From: Alphaproteobacteria bacterium AO1-B
GTDB taxonomy: Bacteria > Pseudomonadota > Alphaproteobacteria > Rhizobiales > Stappiaceae
Assembly (NCBI GenBank): GCA_001890945.1
Contig: MLAX01000001.1
Coordinates: forward strand, 62,001 to 126,000
Direction: 5' to 3'
DNA: 64,000 nucleotides
The position numbers were made by a program, and so were the translations under genes. Below are positions 9,008 to 18,496 of the stretch, piece after piece. Position 1 is the first letter of the stretch. Every line of letters starts with the position of its first letter. The notes under the pieces were generated by a model, which had not been told where the DNA came from, made no database searches, and saw nothing but the letters and a program-made list of their open reading frames with translations.

Positions 9008-9044
9008 AATGCCGGGCCTCAAGGTTGAGGCTTCGGCATTCTTT
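9008..9044 (+). terminator. Terminator-like hairpin upstream of xylB
   Basis: AATGCCG plus CCTCAA pair with TTGAGG plus CGGCATT around a GG turn with a small internal loop (9008-9040), followed by CTTTT. It lies 27 nt before the xylB ATG. It could be a leaky intrinsic terminator or an RNA element for xylBA. Confidence 0.5.
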
Positions 9045-9070
9045 TGAAACCAAAATGAGGAACGCACCTC

Positions 9071-10522
9071 ATGTTTATTGGCCTTGATATTGGTACCAGT
9101 TCGGTCAAAGCGATCTTGCTCGATGAAAATCAGGTCCTTGTGGCGTCCGCAACGGCGGAGTTGACAGTCGAGCGTCCGCACCCAGGCTGGTCCGAACAGG
9201 ATCCGGAGAGCTGGTGGACCGCCTGCGAAACGGTCCTCGACAGTTTGAAGCTGCAAGTGCCTTCAAAGATGGCCGCCGTGAGAGGCATCGGATTGTCCGG
9301 TCACATGCATGGAGCGACGCTGCTGGATGCAGACGGCAAGCCCTTGAGGCCTTGCATCTTGTGGAATGACGGGCGGTCCGCAAAACAATGCGCGGATCTT
9401 GAAGCGGTAGAACCGAAGTTCCTGAGCCTTGGCGGCAACCGGGTGATGCCGGGTTTCACAGCCCCAAAGTTGCAGTGGGTGCGTGAGAACGAGCCGGAAG
9501 TCTTTGCAAAGACGGCCATGGTTCTGCTGCCCAAGGACTATGTGCGTTTTAAACTCACCGGGATCTATGCCGGGGAGATGTCCGACAGCGCCGGAACGCT
9601 CTGGATGGATGTGGCAAAGCGCGACTGGAGCGACGAGCTTTTAGCCGCCACAGGTTTGAACCGCCAGAACATGCCGCGCCTCGTGGAAGGGTCGGACGTC
9701 TCAGGTGAAGTGACGTCAGATCTGTGCGCCCGCTGGGGATTTGACAAGGCTCCGGTTGTTGCCGGCGGCGGTGGCGACAACGCCGCATCCGCCTGCGGGG
9801 TCGGAGCGGTGGAGCCGGGCTCCGGGTTTGTCTCGCTTGGCACGTCCGGGGTGCTTTTTGTCACCAATGATCGCTTCTCGCCCAATGTGGAAAATGCTGT
9901 CCATGCCTTTTGTCATGCCGTGCCAAACACATGGCACCAGATGGGCGTGATCCTGTCGGCGACCGACAGTCTCAACTGGCTGGCAAGCCGGCTGAAGAAA
10001 ACCCCGGGGGAGTTGACGGCGGCGCTTGGGAGCGCGGCTGGGCCGTCATATGTGTCTTTCCTTCCGTATCTCGGCGGCGAGCGGACGCCCCACAATGACA
10101 TGGCGATCCGGGCAGGGTTTGCCGGGATTTCCCACGAGACGGGCGATGCTGAGCTGACCCATGCCGTTTTGGATGGGGTGGCCTTTGCCTTGAAAGACTG
10201 CCTCGTAGCGTTGACCGCTGCCGGCACGAAAGTTGACCGTCTGCTGGCTGTTGGCGGCGGGTCCAGATCTGAGGTCTGGCTGGAGATCATCGCGAGCCTC
10301 TTGGAAATGCCGATTGATGTCCCAATCGACGGCGATTTCGGAGCCTCTCTTGGGGCTGCAGGCCTGGGTCAAGCTGCGGCTCTCGGTTCCACCGAGGGTG
10401 TCTTCAGCAAGCCAGCGCTTCGAACAACCATTGATCCCAACCCAACCCTTATTCCCGCTTATGCCGATGCTTATCAGCGCTGGCAAAAACTGTATCCGGC
10501 ATTCAAGCAGGCCGGTTTTTAA
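9071..10522 (+). CDS. xylB: Xylulokinase
   Basis: A protein of 483 residues of the FGGY carbohydrate-kinase family. It opens with the phosphate-binding strand MFIGLDIGTSSVKAILLDE and PGWSEQDPESWW. It has LSGHMHGATLLD and LRPCILWNDGR (substrate site typical of xylulokinase), then DSAGTLWMDVAKRDWSDELL. The second-domain ATP motifs VAGGGGDNAASACG, SLGTSGV and LAVGGGSRSEVW follow. It phosphorylates D-xylulose to xylulose 5-phosphate for the pentose phosphate pathway. Full length for the family. It lies 12 nt upstream of xylA and downstream of the transporter genes. Confidence 0.95.
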   Translation: MFIGLDIGTSSVKAILLDENQVLVASATAELTVERPHPGWSEQDPESWWTACETVLDSLKLQVPSKMAAVRGIGLSGHMHGATLLDADGKPLRPCILWNDGRSAKQCADLEAVEPKFLSLGGNRVMPGFTAPKLQWVRENEPEVFAKTAMVLLPKDYVRFKLTGIYAGEMSDSAGTLWMDVAKRDWSDELLAATGLNRQNMPRLVEGSDVSGEVTSDLCARWGFDKAPVVAGGGGDNAASACGVGAVEPGSGFVSLGTSGVLFVTNDRFSPNVENAVHAFCHAVPNTWHQMGVILSATDSLNWLASRLKKTPGELTAALGSAAGPSYVSFLPYLGGERTPHNDMAIRAGFAGISHETGDAELTHAVLDGVAFALKDCLVALTAAGTKVDRLLAVGGGSRSEVWLEIIASLLEMPIDVPIDGDFGASLGAAGLGQAAALGSTEGVFSKPALRTTIDPNPTLIPAYADAYQRWQKLYPAFKQAGF

Positions 10523-10534
10523 GGAGATACTTTC

Positions 10535-11854
10535 ATGAGCACTGGATTTTTTGGCGATCTGCAGCCAATCCAATTCGCCGGACCCGACAGCCGCGATCCG
10601 CTGACCTACCGTCACTACAACAAAGACGAAGTCGTCTTTGGAAAACGGATGGAAGATCACCTGCGGCTTGCCGTATGTTACTGGCACAATTTCTGCTGGC
10701 CGGGCTCTGATCCTTTTGGTGGCGAGACCTTCAACCGCACCTGGATGGCAGCTGGCGGCGATCCGGTGGAACAAGCAAAGCTCAAAGCCGATGTGGCCTT
10801 TGAGATGTTCCAGATCCTCGGAATGCCGTTTTTCACCTTCCATGACCGCGACATTGCTCCGGAAGGCAAGACGCTGGCGGAAAGCAATGCCAATGTGAAT
10901 GCAATTGCCGACATCTTTGAAACGAAGATGGCCGAGATCGGCGTGAAACTTCTTTGGGGAACAGCCAACATGTTCTCCAACCGCCGGTACATGTCCGGCG
11001 CTGCGACCAATCCGAACCCGGATGTCTTTGCCTATGCGGCAGCCCAGGTGAAAAACGCCATGGATGTCACTCAACGCCTGGGCGGCGCGAACTATGTTCT
11101 ATGGGGCGGGCGCGAGGGGTATGAGACCCTGCTGAACACAAACATCAAACAGGAATTGGACCAGCTTGGCCGCTTCCTCAATATGGTGGTCGAATACAAG
11201 CACAAGATCGGTTTCAAGGGCGCGATCCTGATCGAACCCAAACCGCAAGAGCCCTCCAAGCACCAGTACGACTATGATGTTGCAACCGTTTACGGCTTCC
11301 TGAAAGCTTATGGCCTTGAAAATGAGGTCAAGATGAATATCGAACAGGGCCACGCAATCCTTGCCGGCCATTCGTTCGAGCATGAGCTGCATATGGCCCG
11401 CTCACTGGGTATTTTCGGGTCCGTTGACATGAACCGGAACGATTACCAGTGCGGTTGGGACACCGATCATTTCGGCATGAATGTGCCGGAGCTGGCGCTG
11501 GCCTATTATGAGATCCTGATGGCGGGTGGCTTCACGACCGGCGGTACAAATTTTGACGCCAAATTACGGCGTCAATCCCTCGACCCGGTTGATCTGATCC
11601 AGGCACATGTTGGCTCGGCGGACGCTATCGCGCGTGGCCTCAAGGCGGCTGCGGCCATGATCGAAGATGGCCGTATGAAAGGTTTTGTCGAGGATCGCTA
11701 TGCGGGGTGGAAGAAGCCGGAGAACCAGGAAGTTCTGAAGGGCGGGAGCTCTCTTGAAGCGCTTGCCGAACGGGTACACGCCCGGGATCTTGAGCCGCAA
11801 CCTGTGTCCGGCAAACAGGAATATCTGGAGAGCCTCGCGAATCTTTTTGTCTGA
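10535..11854 (+). CDS. xylA: Xylose isomerase
   Basis: A protein of 439 residues, the length of class II xylose isomerases. It shows [20 protein letters not shown], the catalytic-histidine segment [13 protein letters not shown], and [10 protein letters not shown]. The metal-binding [34 protein letters not shown] and [16 protein letters not shown] follow. It interconverts D-xylose and D-xylulose with Mg or Mn or Co. AAGGAGATAC lies immediately before the ATG. Last gene of the xyl operon; a 12-bp hairpin follows. Confidence 0.96.
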   Translation: MSTGFFGDLQPIQFAGPDSRDPLTYRHYNKDEVVFGKRMEDHLRLAVCYWHNFCWPGSDPFGGETFNRTWMAAGGDPVEQAKLKADVAFEMFQILGMPFFTFHDRDIAPEGKTLAESNANVNAIADIFETKMAEIGVKLLWGTANMFSNRRYMSGAATNPNPDVFAYAAAQVKNAMDVTQRLGGANYVLWGGREGYETLLNTNIKQELDQLGRFLNMVVEYKHKIGFKGAILIEPKPQEPSKHQYDYDVATVYGFLKAYGLENEVKMNIEQGHAILAGHSFEHELHMARSLGIFGSVDMNRNDYQCGWDTDHFGMNVPELALAYYEILMAGGFTTGGTNFDAKLRRQSLDPVDLIQAHVGSADAIARGLKAAAAMIEDGRMKGFVEDRYAGWKKPENQEVLKGGSSLEALAERVHARDLEPQPVSGKQEYLESLANLFV

Positions 11855-11901
11855 GTTTCCAGACGTTTACGTACCGGCCTTGCGCCGGGACCAAAACCAT
11901 A

Positions 11902-11928
11902 GCGTCCCCGGCCCAAGGCCGGGGACGC
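11902..11928. terminator. Hairpin between convergent xylA and the DUF2256 gene
   Basis: GCGTCCCCGGCC - CAA - GGCCGGGGACGC, a perfect 12-bp stem with a 3-nt loop. It lies 47 nt after xylA and 17 nt beyond the stop of the opposite-strand DUF2256 gene. It reads the same on both strands and could serve both convergent operons, though no T run follows in either direction. Confidence 0.55.
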
Positions 11929-11944
11929 GTTCAGGGAATGAGTG

Positions 11945-12091
11945 TCACATTTTCTTCCGGTCGCGTTTGCAGCGCTCGGAACAGTACTTCACCTCTTCCC
12001 AGTCCCGCGCCCATTTCTTGCGCCAGGCAAATGGCCGCCCGCAGGCCGCGCAGATTTTCTGTGGCAGATCGCTTTTGCGGCGCATTTTCAT
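11945..12091 (-). CDS. DUF2256 small zinc-ribbon-like protein
   Basis: A 48-residue protein beginning [20 protein letters not shown] and ending [12 protein letters not shown]. Two pairs of cysteines (ICAAC and YCSERC) flank the tryptophan-rich [11 protein letters not shown]. This is the DUF2256 pattern, a tiny probable metal-binding protein commonly encoded beside cryptochromes and photolyases. Its ATG overlaps the stop of the photolyase gene (ATGA), so the two are translationally coupled. Function is unknown; the pairing suggests a helper of the flavoprotein. Easily missed because of its size. Confidence 0.85.
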   Translation of the reverse strand: MKMRRKSDLPQKICAACGRPFAWRKKWARDWEEVKYCSERCKRDRKKM

Positions 12092-13647
12092 GTCGCGTCC
12101 CCAAAAAGATCGGCCTGATCCGGATGGGCGGCGGATTTCCGGGTGCGGCGGCGGGGTTTTTCCTGCCCGCGCATTGGTATCCCGCTCTTGCGGCTGCCAT
12201 GCTTGGTCTGGATCCCGGAGGCTTCCGATCGAAATACTTGTCCCTTGCGCACGGCCCAGACCTTGTCCCGTGCCTCCTTGGCAGCCGACAGATAATCGAC
12301 AACGGGGAACGGATAGGTCTTTCCGAGGACCTTGCCGGCGTTCTCCGCTTTCCAGGGTTCATGAATATGGGCCGGATCGATGTCTTTGAGTTCCGGGACC
12401 CAGCGTTTGACGAACACACCGTCCGGGTCCTGATCCTTGCCTTGTTTCACTGGATTGTAGATCCGAATTGTATTGATCCCGGTGGTGCCGGATTGCATCT
12501 GGATCTGGGACCAGTGAATGCCCGGTTCATAGTCGGTGAAGAGACGTGCCAGATGCAGGCCGGGTTGGCGCCAGTCGAGCCAAAGGTGATAGCTCGCAAC
12601 AGCTGTCAGCATGGCGCGCATCCGGAAGTTCATCCAACCTGTCGCGGTCAGCGCGCGCATGCAGGCATCGACAAAGGGAAGCCCAGTCTCACCGCGTTGC
12701 CAGGCTTGAAGCCGCTGCGCATCGGGTGTTGAGGGCCGCAAGCCGTCATAGGCGCGATGCAGGTTTTCAAATTCGAGGCGCGGCTCGTCCTCAAGCTTCT
12801 GCATGAAATGGCAGTGCCAGTGCAAACGGCCTGAAAAGGAGCGCATTGCCCCCTGCCATGTGCTGCGGCCCTTGAATTCGGATCGCTTCAACTCAGCTTG
12901 CCGCGCCCAAGTCGCCTGCGCCACTTCCCGCATGGAGACTGTTCCGAAGGTGAGGTAGGGCGACATGCGTGAGCAGGCTTCAAATGCCTTCACCGGCGTC
13001 GCCATGGCCGCACGATAGGGTTTTCCGCGGGTGAAGAGGAAACTTTCCAAAGTTCCCATAGCTGCCACGCGCCCCCCAATCTGCCGATCCGGGCAGGGAT
13101 CCGCGCCAAGTCCGAGGTCAGCGGCGTTGGGCAGCGGATCTGAAGTCAAGCCGGAAAGAGGTTTGAGTGCGGGTGGGTCAATCGGCTGCTCCGCCATAAA
13201 CTGATCCCATTGCCCGGCCCAGCCATTGCGCGATTTTATCCGCCGGATAACGCCAGTCTGGCGGCACTCTGTCCAGGGGACAGCATTGGCTCGGCACCAC
13301 GCAGCAACCTCCCTATCTCGTTGAAACGTCCAGCCGTTGCCAGTTTCTTCGTGGGACCAGAGACCGGCGATGCGATAACTCCGAGTAAGGGACGTCAGCG
13401 CATCTGTCACCGAGCCGGTGCGAAGCATCAAGGGCTGTCCAAGGCGCGAGAGCTCCTGGTCCAGCTCCTGCAACGATTCAGACAAAAACGCATAGTGGCG
13501 GGCCGACATGTCCGGCAGGCGCCACAGGTCCGGCTCAATAACGTAAAGCGGCAGAACAGGGCCCTGCAGGCTGGCACGTTTCAGCGGCTCGTGATCGAAA
13601 ACACGCAGATCTTTCTTGAACCAGACGATGTGGATTGGTTCTGACAC
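12088..13647 (-). CDS. Cryptochrome / deoxyribodipyrimidine photolyase family protein
   Basis: A protein of 519 residues. The N-terminal Rossmann-like antenna domain ([18 protein letters not shown]) is followed by the all-helical FAD-binding domain. That domain contains [15 protein letters not shown], the [14 protein letters not shown] region, [19 protein letters not shown] and [20 protein letters not shown]. It then has [20 protein letters not shown]. The ending is basic ([14 protein letters not shown]). Family members use blue light and FADH- to split UV dimers or to signal. The wording resembles bacterial cryptochrome-like proteins often annotated only as FAD-binding photolyase family; repair versus photoreceptor cannot be decided from sequence alone. 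Coupled to the DUF2256 gene downstream. Confidence 0.88.
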   Translation of the reverse strand: MSEPIHIVWFKKDLRVFDHEPLKRASLQGPVLPLYVIEPDLWRLPDMSARHYAFLSESLQELDQELSRLGQPLMLRTGSVTDALTSLTRSYRIAGLWSHEETGNGWTFQRDREVAAWCRANAVPWTECRQTGVIRRIKSRNGWAGQWDQFMAEQPIDPPALKPLSGLTSDPLPNAADLGLGADPCPDRQIGGRVAAMGTLESFLFTRGKPYRAAMATPVKAFEACSRMSPYLTFGTVSMREVAQATWARQAELKRSEFKGRSTWQGAMRSFSGRLHWHCHFMQKLEDEPRLEFENLHRAYDGLRPSTPDAQRLQAWQRGETGLPFVDACMRALTATGWMNFRMRAMLTAVASYHLWLDWRQPGLHLARLFTDYEPGIHWSQIQMQSGTTGINTIRIYNPVKQGKDQDPDGVFVKRWVPELKDIDPAHIHEPWKAENAGKVLGKTYPFPVVDYLSAAKEARDKVWAVRKGQVFRSEASGIQTKHGSRKSGIPMRGQEKPRRRTRKSAAHPDQADLFGDAT

Positions 13648-13713
13648 GAGTACCCAGGTGATTTGTTTCTGGAGTTATACGTGGCAACAGAATGCTGGAT
13701 TTGTAGGGCTAGC

Positions 13714-14223
13714 CTAAAGACCGTCGTTCAGGTGGCGGACCTCCGGATCGACAAGAGCGTGCAGCCTGTATGCCGTATGCTGGGCAAAACGCAACGTGAC
13801 GGCTTTTCGAGTTGCAGCAGCAACCTTGTGTTCGGGTGCATCGCGCAAGATCTCTGCGCCGTATCCATCAGAGATGATCAGACCAGCTTCTTCAGGAAAG
13901 ATGTCCAACGGAACATCTGGATGGGTAGCGAAGAAGAACCGGTCGCAGTGTTGACGATAGTCCGGCCATTTGTGGTCGGCGCGAAAGTCGGCCACCGACG
14001 ATTTCACTTCGATTATCCAAAGTTCGTTTTTCGGACCAAGGGCCAACAGGTCTGCCCGGCGTGCGGAAGCCAGCGTGACTTCCGCAGCGCAGGCAAACTT
14101 GCGTTGCCGCATCAGCCGCGCCGCGCCGCGCCATACCTTCAGTGCTGTTTCCGATTGCCGCCCGTCCGCTAGCGGATCATCGAGCTCTATTCGGCTGCCT
14201 TCTGAACGAATGTCGGTTTTCAT
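13714..14223 (-). CDS. mmcB: MmcB family DNA repair protein
   Basis: A protein of 169 residues. ALKVWRGAARLMRQRKFACA is followed by a PD-(D/E)xK-like core: AEVTLASARRADLLALGP, WIIEVKSSVADFRADHKWPD and RFFFATHPDVPLDIFPEEAG. This matches MmcB (formerly DUF1052), an SOS-regulated alphaproteobacterial protein found with ImuA-ImuB-DnaE2 mutagenesis functions in Caulobacter. The E-x-K (EVKSS) and the upstream Asp are the predicted nuclease residues. It stands alone between the photolyase operon and a secreted protein, which keeps it in a small DNA-repair neighbourhood. No SOS box was confirmed in the short upstream region. Confidence 0.82.
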   Translation of the reverse strand: MKTDIRSEGSRIELDDPLADGRQSETALKVWRGAARLMRQRKFACAAEVTLASARRADLLALGPKNELWIIEVKSSVADFRADHKWPDYRQHCDRFFFATHPDVPLDIFPEEAGLIISDGYGAEILRDAPEHKVAAATRKAVTLRFAQHTAYRLHALVDPEVRHLNDGL

Positions 14224-14364
14224 TCCACTTTTGTTCCATTTATGTTCGAAAAATGCAAGCAGCGGAATCGCAGAAGTTGACGTGGCAAACGAAAACTGTC
14301 TCCATCATGCTTGCGAAGAGAGCTGTGCGGACAGAGGAACAACTCTTTAGGAGGGGAAGTGGTT

Positions 14365-14853
14365 ATGAACCGTTGGGTGATCGCTGCGTGTTTTTGTGCG
14401 GCCGCAGCTGTGGCAGCCGCGCCGGCCATGGCTGGCAAGGGCGATCTCAAAAGGTCTGTTCCACGCTCTGCACCGCTTCTTAAGGGCAAGACCCTGGACC
14501 TGAGATTTGCAGATTTCGCGCAAGGCATCTGGGTGCGTGATTTGAGCAATTGTCCGGCACCCCGGATCGACCGCAATGACCCCGGCGCTGCCATTGCGAT
14601 TTACCGCGGGCTTTTGGAAACGCCGAGCCGCATATGTCAGGTCTATGGGGCTGAAAAGGACAAGCAGTTCACCCAGCGTGCGGCGATCAATTGCCTCTTG
14701 AATGATGGCGGTGAGGCCATCGAACTGGTAACCGTACAGCCGCGTGGCACCAATGGACTCATCGTGCAGGAGGGCGAGCGGGCTCCGGTGCATTTCCGGT
14801 TCTGTGAAGCCATTCAGCCCGTCCTGCAGTCGGCCCAAAACAACGACAACTAA
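14365..14853 (+). CDS. Secreted hypothetical protein
   Basis: 162 residues, not recognised. It has a clear signal peptide (MNRWVIAACFCAAAAVAAAP, cleavage near AMA). The mature part holds four cysteines (NCPAP, RICQVYG, NCLLND, RFCEAI) that could form two disulfides, and a short repeated-acidic end (QNNDN). AGGAGG lies about 11 nt before the chosen ATG at 14365; a longer frame from 14311 would bury the signal peptide. Expected in the periplasm or outside the cell. No operon partner on this strand, and the next gene (SulP) is convergent. Confidence 0.7.
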   Translation: MNRWVIAACFCAAAAVAAAPAMAGKGDLKRSVPRSAPLLKGKTLDLRFADFAQGIWVRDLSNCPAPRIDRNDPGAAIAIYRGLLETPSRICQVYGAEKDKQFTQRAAINCLLNDGGEAIELVTVQPRGTNGLIVQEGERAPVHFRFCEAIQPVLQSAQNNDN

Positions 14854-14878
14854 TCGGCCAAGATCGAAGAAACTTGGT

Positions 14879-16663
14879 TCAGATTTCCGGTCCGGCCCAA
14901 ACATCGGACCGAGCGGCCTTCTTTGGCGTGTGTGATTCTGAAATATGCGCCGTTAGAGGATCCAGCGTGACCAGCGCATCATATTGGCTGAGGAACACTT
15001 GGCCTGTTAGATGATCAAGGAAATCCGTCCGTTTCAGCCGGTCCATCACAGGCCCCTTGACCTCAGAAAGATGAAAGGAAACGCCGGAATCGGATAGCCG
15101 GTGATTGATTTCTTCCAGACTTTCGAGAGCGCTGGCGTCAATTTCATTCACCGCCGGGCACATCAGCACGACGTGCTCGATGTTCGGCCGGTCCGCGACA
15201 AGGGCGTAGATCTTGTCTTCCAAAAACCGGCTGTTGGCAAAGAACAGGCTTTCATCGACGCGCAGGGTCAGGACCCGTTCTCCGGTCACGACCTTGTGCC
15301 GGTCGATGTTGCGGAAATGCTCCGTGCCGGGCACTACGCCGACAATGGCCATATGCGGTCGGCTGTTGCGGTAAAGATAAAGCGCGATGGACAGTCCGAC
15401 CCCGGCGACAACGCCCTGTTCCACGCCGAAAAAGAGCGTGATCAGGATGGTCGCGGCCATCGCAGTGAAATCGCTTTTCGAATAGGCGAAAGTCCGCTTT
15501 ACGGCACCGAAATCGACCAGCGACAGCACGGCAACAATGATCGTTGCGGCCAGTGTCGCCTGCGGGAGATGGGTGAGGAGCGGTGTTAAGAAAAGCGTGG
15601 CGAGCGCAATGCCGACGGCGGTATAGGCGCCGGCCGCCGGCGTGGCCGCGCCTGCATCGAAGTTGACCACAGACCGCGCGAATCCTCCGGTGACCGGATA
15701 ACCGCCGGACAGCGCTGAGGCGATGTTCGATGTTCCAAGACCAATGAGTTCCTGATCCGGTTCGATCCTTTGGCGTTTCTTGGCCGCGAGGGTCTGTGCG
15801 ACGGACACGGATTCCACAAAGCCGATCACGGATATCAAAAGCGCTGGGCCCGCCAGCGCCAGCCACAACTCGCTGTCGAAACTGGGTAATTGCGGCATGG
15901 GCAGGCCGGATGGGATATCACCGACAATCCGGACGCCCTTGTCGCCAAGGGAGAACACTGCCGAGGCGAGTGTCGTCACAGCGACAGCCGCGACGGGACC
16001 GGCCTTGGTCAGGATATCGGTGAAAAACGGTTTGAAACCAAGGCTGAGCAGCAGTCTTTTCAGACCCTTGCGCACCCAGAACAGGAACGCGGTCGCGCCA
16101 GCGCCAATGATAAGTGTGATCCAGTTCACTTCATCGAGATGTGCAGCGATCGAAAGCAGGATCTCGTAAAGTGTATGACCGTGGGCTGGAACGCCCAGAA
16201 TATGTTTCAACTGGCTGGAGGCAATCAAAAGCCCTGACGCAGTGATGAAACCGGAGATCACCGGGTGGCTCAAAAGATTTGCCAGGAACCCGAGCCGAAA
16301 CAGCCCCATAACGACCAGCATCAGTCCGGAGATGAAGGCAAGGGCAATCGCAGCGCCGAGATATTCAGGGGTCCCTTGAGCCGCGAATTGACCGACGGCA
16401 GATGCCGTCATCAGAGAAACAACGGCAACCGGACCCACGGCGAGTGCCCGGCTGGTGCCGAATACGGCATAGGCCACCAGCGGCGCGATCGATGCATAAA
16501 GTCCGACTTCCGGCGGCAGTCCCGCCAGCAGGGCGTAGGCAAGCGATTGTGGAATGAGCATGATGGTGACGATGACAGCAGCGACCAGATCGCTGGTTGC
16601 CGTCGTCTTGTCGTAGGCTTTGCCCCATTCAAGGATGGGGAAGTAACGCTTCAATCCGCTCAT
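14879..16663 (-). CDS. SulP family anion (sulfate) permease with STAS domain
   Basis: 594 residues from MSGLKRYFPILEWGKAYDK. It shows the SulP hallmarks: DLVAAVIVTIMLIPQSLAYA with the LAGLPPEVGLYASIAPL signature, then HPVISGFITASGLLIASSQL, and GLGTSNIASALSGGYPVTGG with FARSVVNFDAGA. A C-terminal cytoplasmic STAS domain follows (RVDESLFFANSRFLEDKIYA, then VLMCPAVNEIDASALESLEE). About 11-12 membrane helices. It moves sulfate or related anions; beside a sulfide-oxidation operon it may clear or take up sulfate, which is inference. In-frame starts at 16708 and 16831 exist, but a terminator of the upstream gene lies at 16734-16753, so 16663 or 16708 is likely. Confidence 0.88.
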   Translation of the reverse strand: MSGLKRYFPILEWGKAYDKTTATSDLVAAVIVTIMLIPQSLAYALLAGLPPEVGLYASIAPLVAYAVFGTSRALAVGPVAVVSLMTASAVGQFAAQGTPEYLGAAIALAFISGLMLVVMGLFRLGFLANLLSHPVISGFITASGLLIASSQLKHILGVPAHGHTLYEILLSIAAHLDEVNWITLIIGAGATAFLFWVRKGLKRLLLSLGFKPFFTDILTKAGPVAAVAVTTLASAVFSLGDKGVRIVGDIPSGLPMPQLPSFDSELWLALAGPALLISVIGFVESVSVAQTLAAKKRQRIEPDQELIGLGTSNIASALSGGYPVTGGFARSVVNFDAGAATPAAGAYTAVGIALATLFLTPLLTHLPQATLAATIIVAVLSLVDFGAVKRTFAYSKSDFTAMAATILITLFFGVEQGVVAGVGLSIALYLYRNSRPHMAIVGVVPGTEHFRNIDRHKVVTGERVLTLRVDESLFFANSRFLEDKIYALVADRPNIEHVVLMCPAVNEIDASALESLEEINHRLSDSGVSFHLSEVKGPVMDRLKRTDFLDHLTGQVFLSQYDALVTLDPLTAHISESHTPKKAARSDVWAGPEI

Positions 16664-16733
16664 TTTCTGCCTGATGGTGTCAAGTTCTCTGGTGTGGTCA
16701 TGCCACATTGCCGGGAAGACTGCATAAAGAAAT

Positions 16734-16753
16734 CGAGCCGGTTTCCCGGCTCG
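16734..16753 (-). terminator. Terminator of the sulfide operon (after the SQR gene)
   Basis: CGAGCCGG - TTTC - CCGGCTCG, an 8-bp perfect stem. Read on the minus strand it is followed by ATTTCTTTATG, a T-rich tail. It lies about 40 nt past the SQR stop and before the SulP start, so SulP is probably a separate transcription unit or read-through product. Confidence 0.65.
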
Positions 16754-16794
16754 AAAGAGAGTTAGGGGCAAGCCTTTGTGGAAGGCTCTTTTGG

Positions 16795-18471
16795 TTAGGC
16801 TGCCGTGACTTTTTCCGGTCTGGCCATCCACTCCTTACCGCGCAGCATTGCGCGCCAATAAATCGGAGGGAGAATCCGTTCTTTCAAAAGCCACGCGGTC
16901 CGCGTTGGCTTGGTCCCGTCCACCAGCCAACGTGGGAAGCTCGGCAACAGCGTTCCGCCATAGCCGAATTCTGCAAGAACAATCTTTCCGCGCTCAACGG
17001 TGAGCGGACAGGAACCATAGCCGTCGTATTGCGCTGTTGCGCTGTGACCGTTGATGTCTGAGATAATGTTTTCCGCTACCACCGGCGCCTGCTTGCGCGC
17101 TGCTGCTGCGGTCTTCGCATTGGGCGCGTTCATCACATCGCCGAGCGACCAGATGTTGTCATAGGTCTTGTGGCGCAAGGTCGCCTGATCCACGTCGACC
17201 CAGCCGGCAGCATCGGCCAGCGGCGAGACGCGAACAAAGTCCGGCGCTGTCTGCGGTGGCGTCACATGGATCATGTCGAATTCAACATCGACTTGCAGCG
17301 GATCCGTCCCAGGTTCTTTGATCTCAAACCGGGCTTTCCTGGCCGGACCATCGATCGAGATCAGATTGTGGAAGAAATTTAGGGTCGCATCGTAGCGCTC
17401 TACATAGTCCATCAGGGCGGGGACATAGTCCTTTACGCCAAAGAGGACCCCGCCAGCATTCATGAACTGGATGTCGATGTTTTCAATGCGCCTTGATTTG
17501 GTCCAGTGGTCCCCTGAAAGGTACATCGCCTTTTGAGGGGCGCCGGCACACTTGATCGGCATTGGCGGCTGGGTGAACACGGCCCGGCCTGAGGCCATCT
17601 CCTGCACCAGTTTCCAGGTGTAAGGCGCCATGTCATACCGGTAGTTGGATGTCACGCCGTTTTTGCCGAGCGTGTCGACGAGACCTTCAATGCCGTGCCA
17701 ACCCAGTTTCAACCCCGGGCAGACCACAAGCCGCTCGTATTTCACCACGCGGCAACCATCCAGAATGACCGCATTGTCCTTCGGCTCAAATGCTGCCACG
17801 GCAGATTTCAGCCAGTGAACGCCTGCGGGGATCAGCGAAGCCATGGTTTTAGCCGTGTCGGAGGCATCAAATATGCCGCCACCGACCATGGTCCAGCCCG
17901 GCTGGTAGTAATGCACATCGGCTGGGTCGATCACGGCAATATCGAGATCAGCGTCCCGGGACAGCAGGCTGGACGCAACCGATATCCCTGCAGCTCCTCC
18001 GCCGACGATGACGACATCAAAACGGGCATCTTCCGCTGTTTCCGTCGGTGTCCGCCCGCCATTTGCGATCCGGCGGACCACGCCCGCCATGTCGTAACCG
18101 GCGGCTTTGGTTTTTGTCAGAATACCTGCAACCGGCAAGGTATTGGCCTGAGACAGAGACCAAAGCGTCGCCGAGCGGGTCCCGGTCCGGCAGTAGGCAA
18201 GAACCGGTTTCGGCAGCAAGGCCAGATGCGCGCCAAAGGCATCGGCATCTTCATCCTGTACCTTGCCGGCTCTGATCGGCTGGTACCGGACTTCAAGGCC
18301 GAATTTCTTGGCCGCAGCCTCGATCTCCTCGAATGTCGGCTGGTCGGCGGCTTCTCCATCCGGCCGGTTGCAGATGATTGACCGGAACCCTTGCTGTGCA
18401 ATGTCCGGCACGTCCTCAGGCATGATCTGCGGGCAAACCGAAATCTGCTTGTCGATGGATGCCACCTGCAT
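16795..18471 (-). CDS. DUF442 phosphatase-like domain fused to sulfide:quinone oxidoreductase
   Basis: 558 residues in two parts. Residues 1-110 are a DUF442/BLH-N domain (QISVCPQIMPEDVPDIAQQG, FRSIICNRPDGE) with the phosphatase loop YCRTGTRSATLW, a C-x5-R. From about 145 there is an FAD-dependent SQR-type reductase: DVVIVGGGAAGISVASSLL, HYYQPGWTMVGGG, VCPGLKLGWHGIEGL and PPMPIKCAGAPQKAMYLSGD. It ends in GSCPLTVERGKIVLAEFGYG. Cysteines in VCPG and KCAG are candidates for the redox pair. SQR oxidises sulfide to persulfide and reduces quinone at the membrane. In rhizobia DUF442 is usually fused to the metallo-hydrolase (Blh); here it sits on SQR instead. It lies 25 nt downstream of the persulfide dioxygenase. 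Confidence 0.88.
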   Translation of the reverse strand: MQVASIDKQISVCPQIMPEDVPDIAQQGFRSIICNRPDGEAADQPTFEEIEAAAKKFGLEVRYQPIRAGKVQDEDADAFGAHLALLPKPVLAYCRTGTRSATLWSLSQANTLPVAGILTKTKAAGYDMAGVVRRIANGGRTPTETAEDARFDVVIVGGGAAGISVASSLLSRDADLDIAVIDPADVHYYQPGWTMVGGGIFDASDTAKTMASLIPAGVHWLKSAVAAFEPKDNAVILDGCRVVKYERLVVCPGLKLGWHGIEGLVDTLGKNGVTSNYRYDMAPYTWKLVQEMASGRAVFTQPPMPIKCAGAPQKAMYLSGDHWTKSRRIENIDIQFMNAGGVLFGVKDYVPALMDYVERYDATLNFFHNLISIDGPARKARFEIKEPGTDPLQVDVEFDMIHVTPPQTAPDFVRVSPLADAAGWVDVDQATLRHKTYDNIWSLGDVMNAPNAKTAAAARKQAPVVAENIISDINGHSATAQYDGYGSCPLTVERGKIVLAEFGYGGTLLPSFPRWLVDGTKPTRTAWLLKERILPPIYWRAMLRGKEWMARPEKVTAA

Positions 18472-18496
18472 GGCTGCCGCCTCCCGTTTTTGTCAA

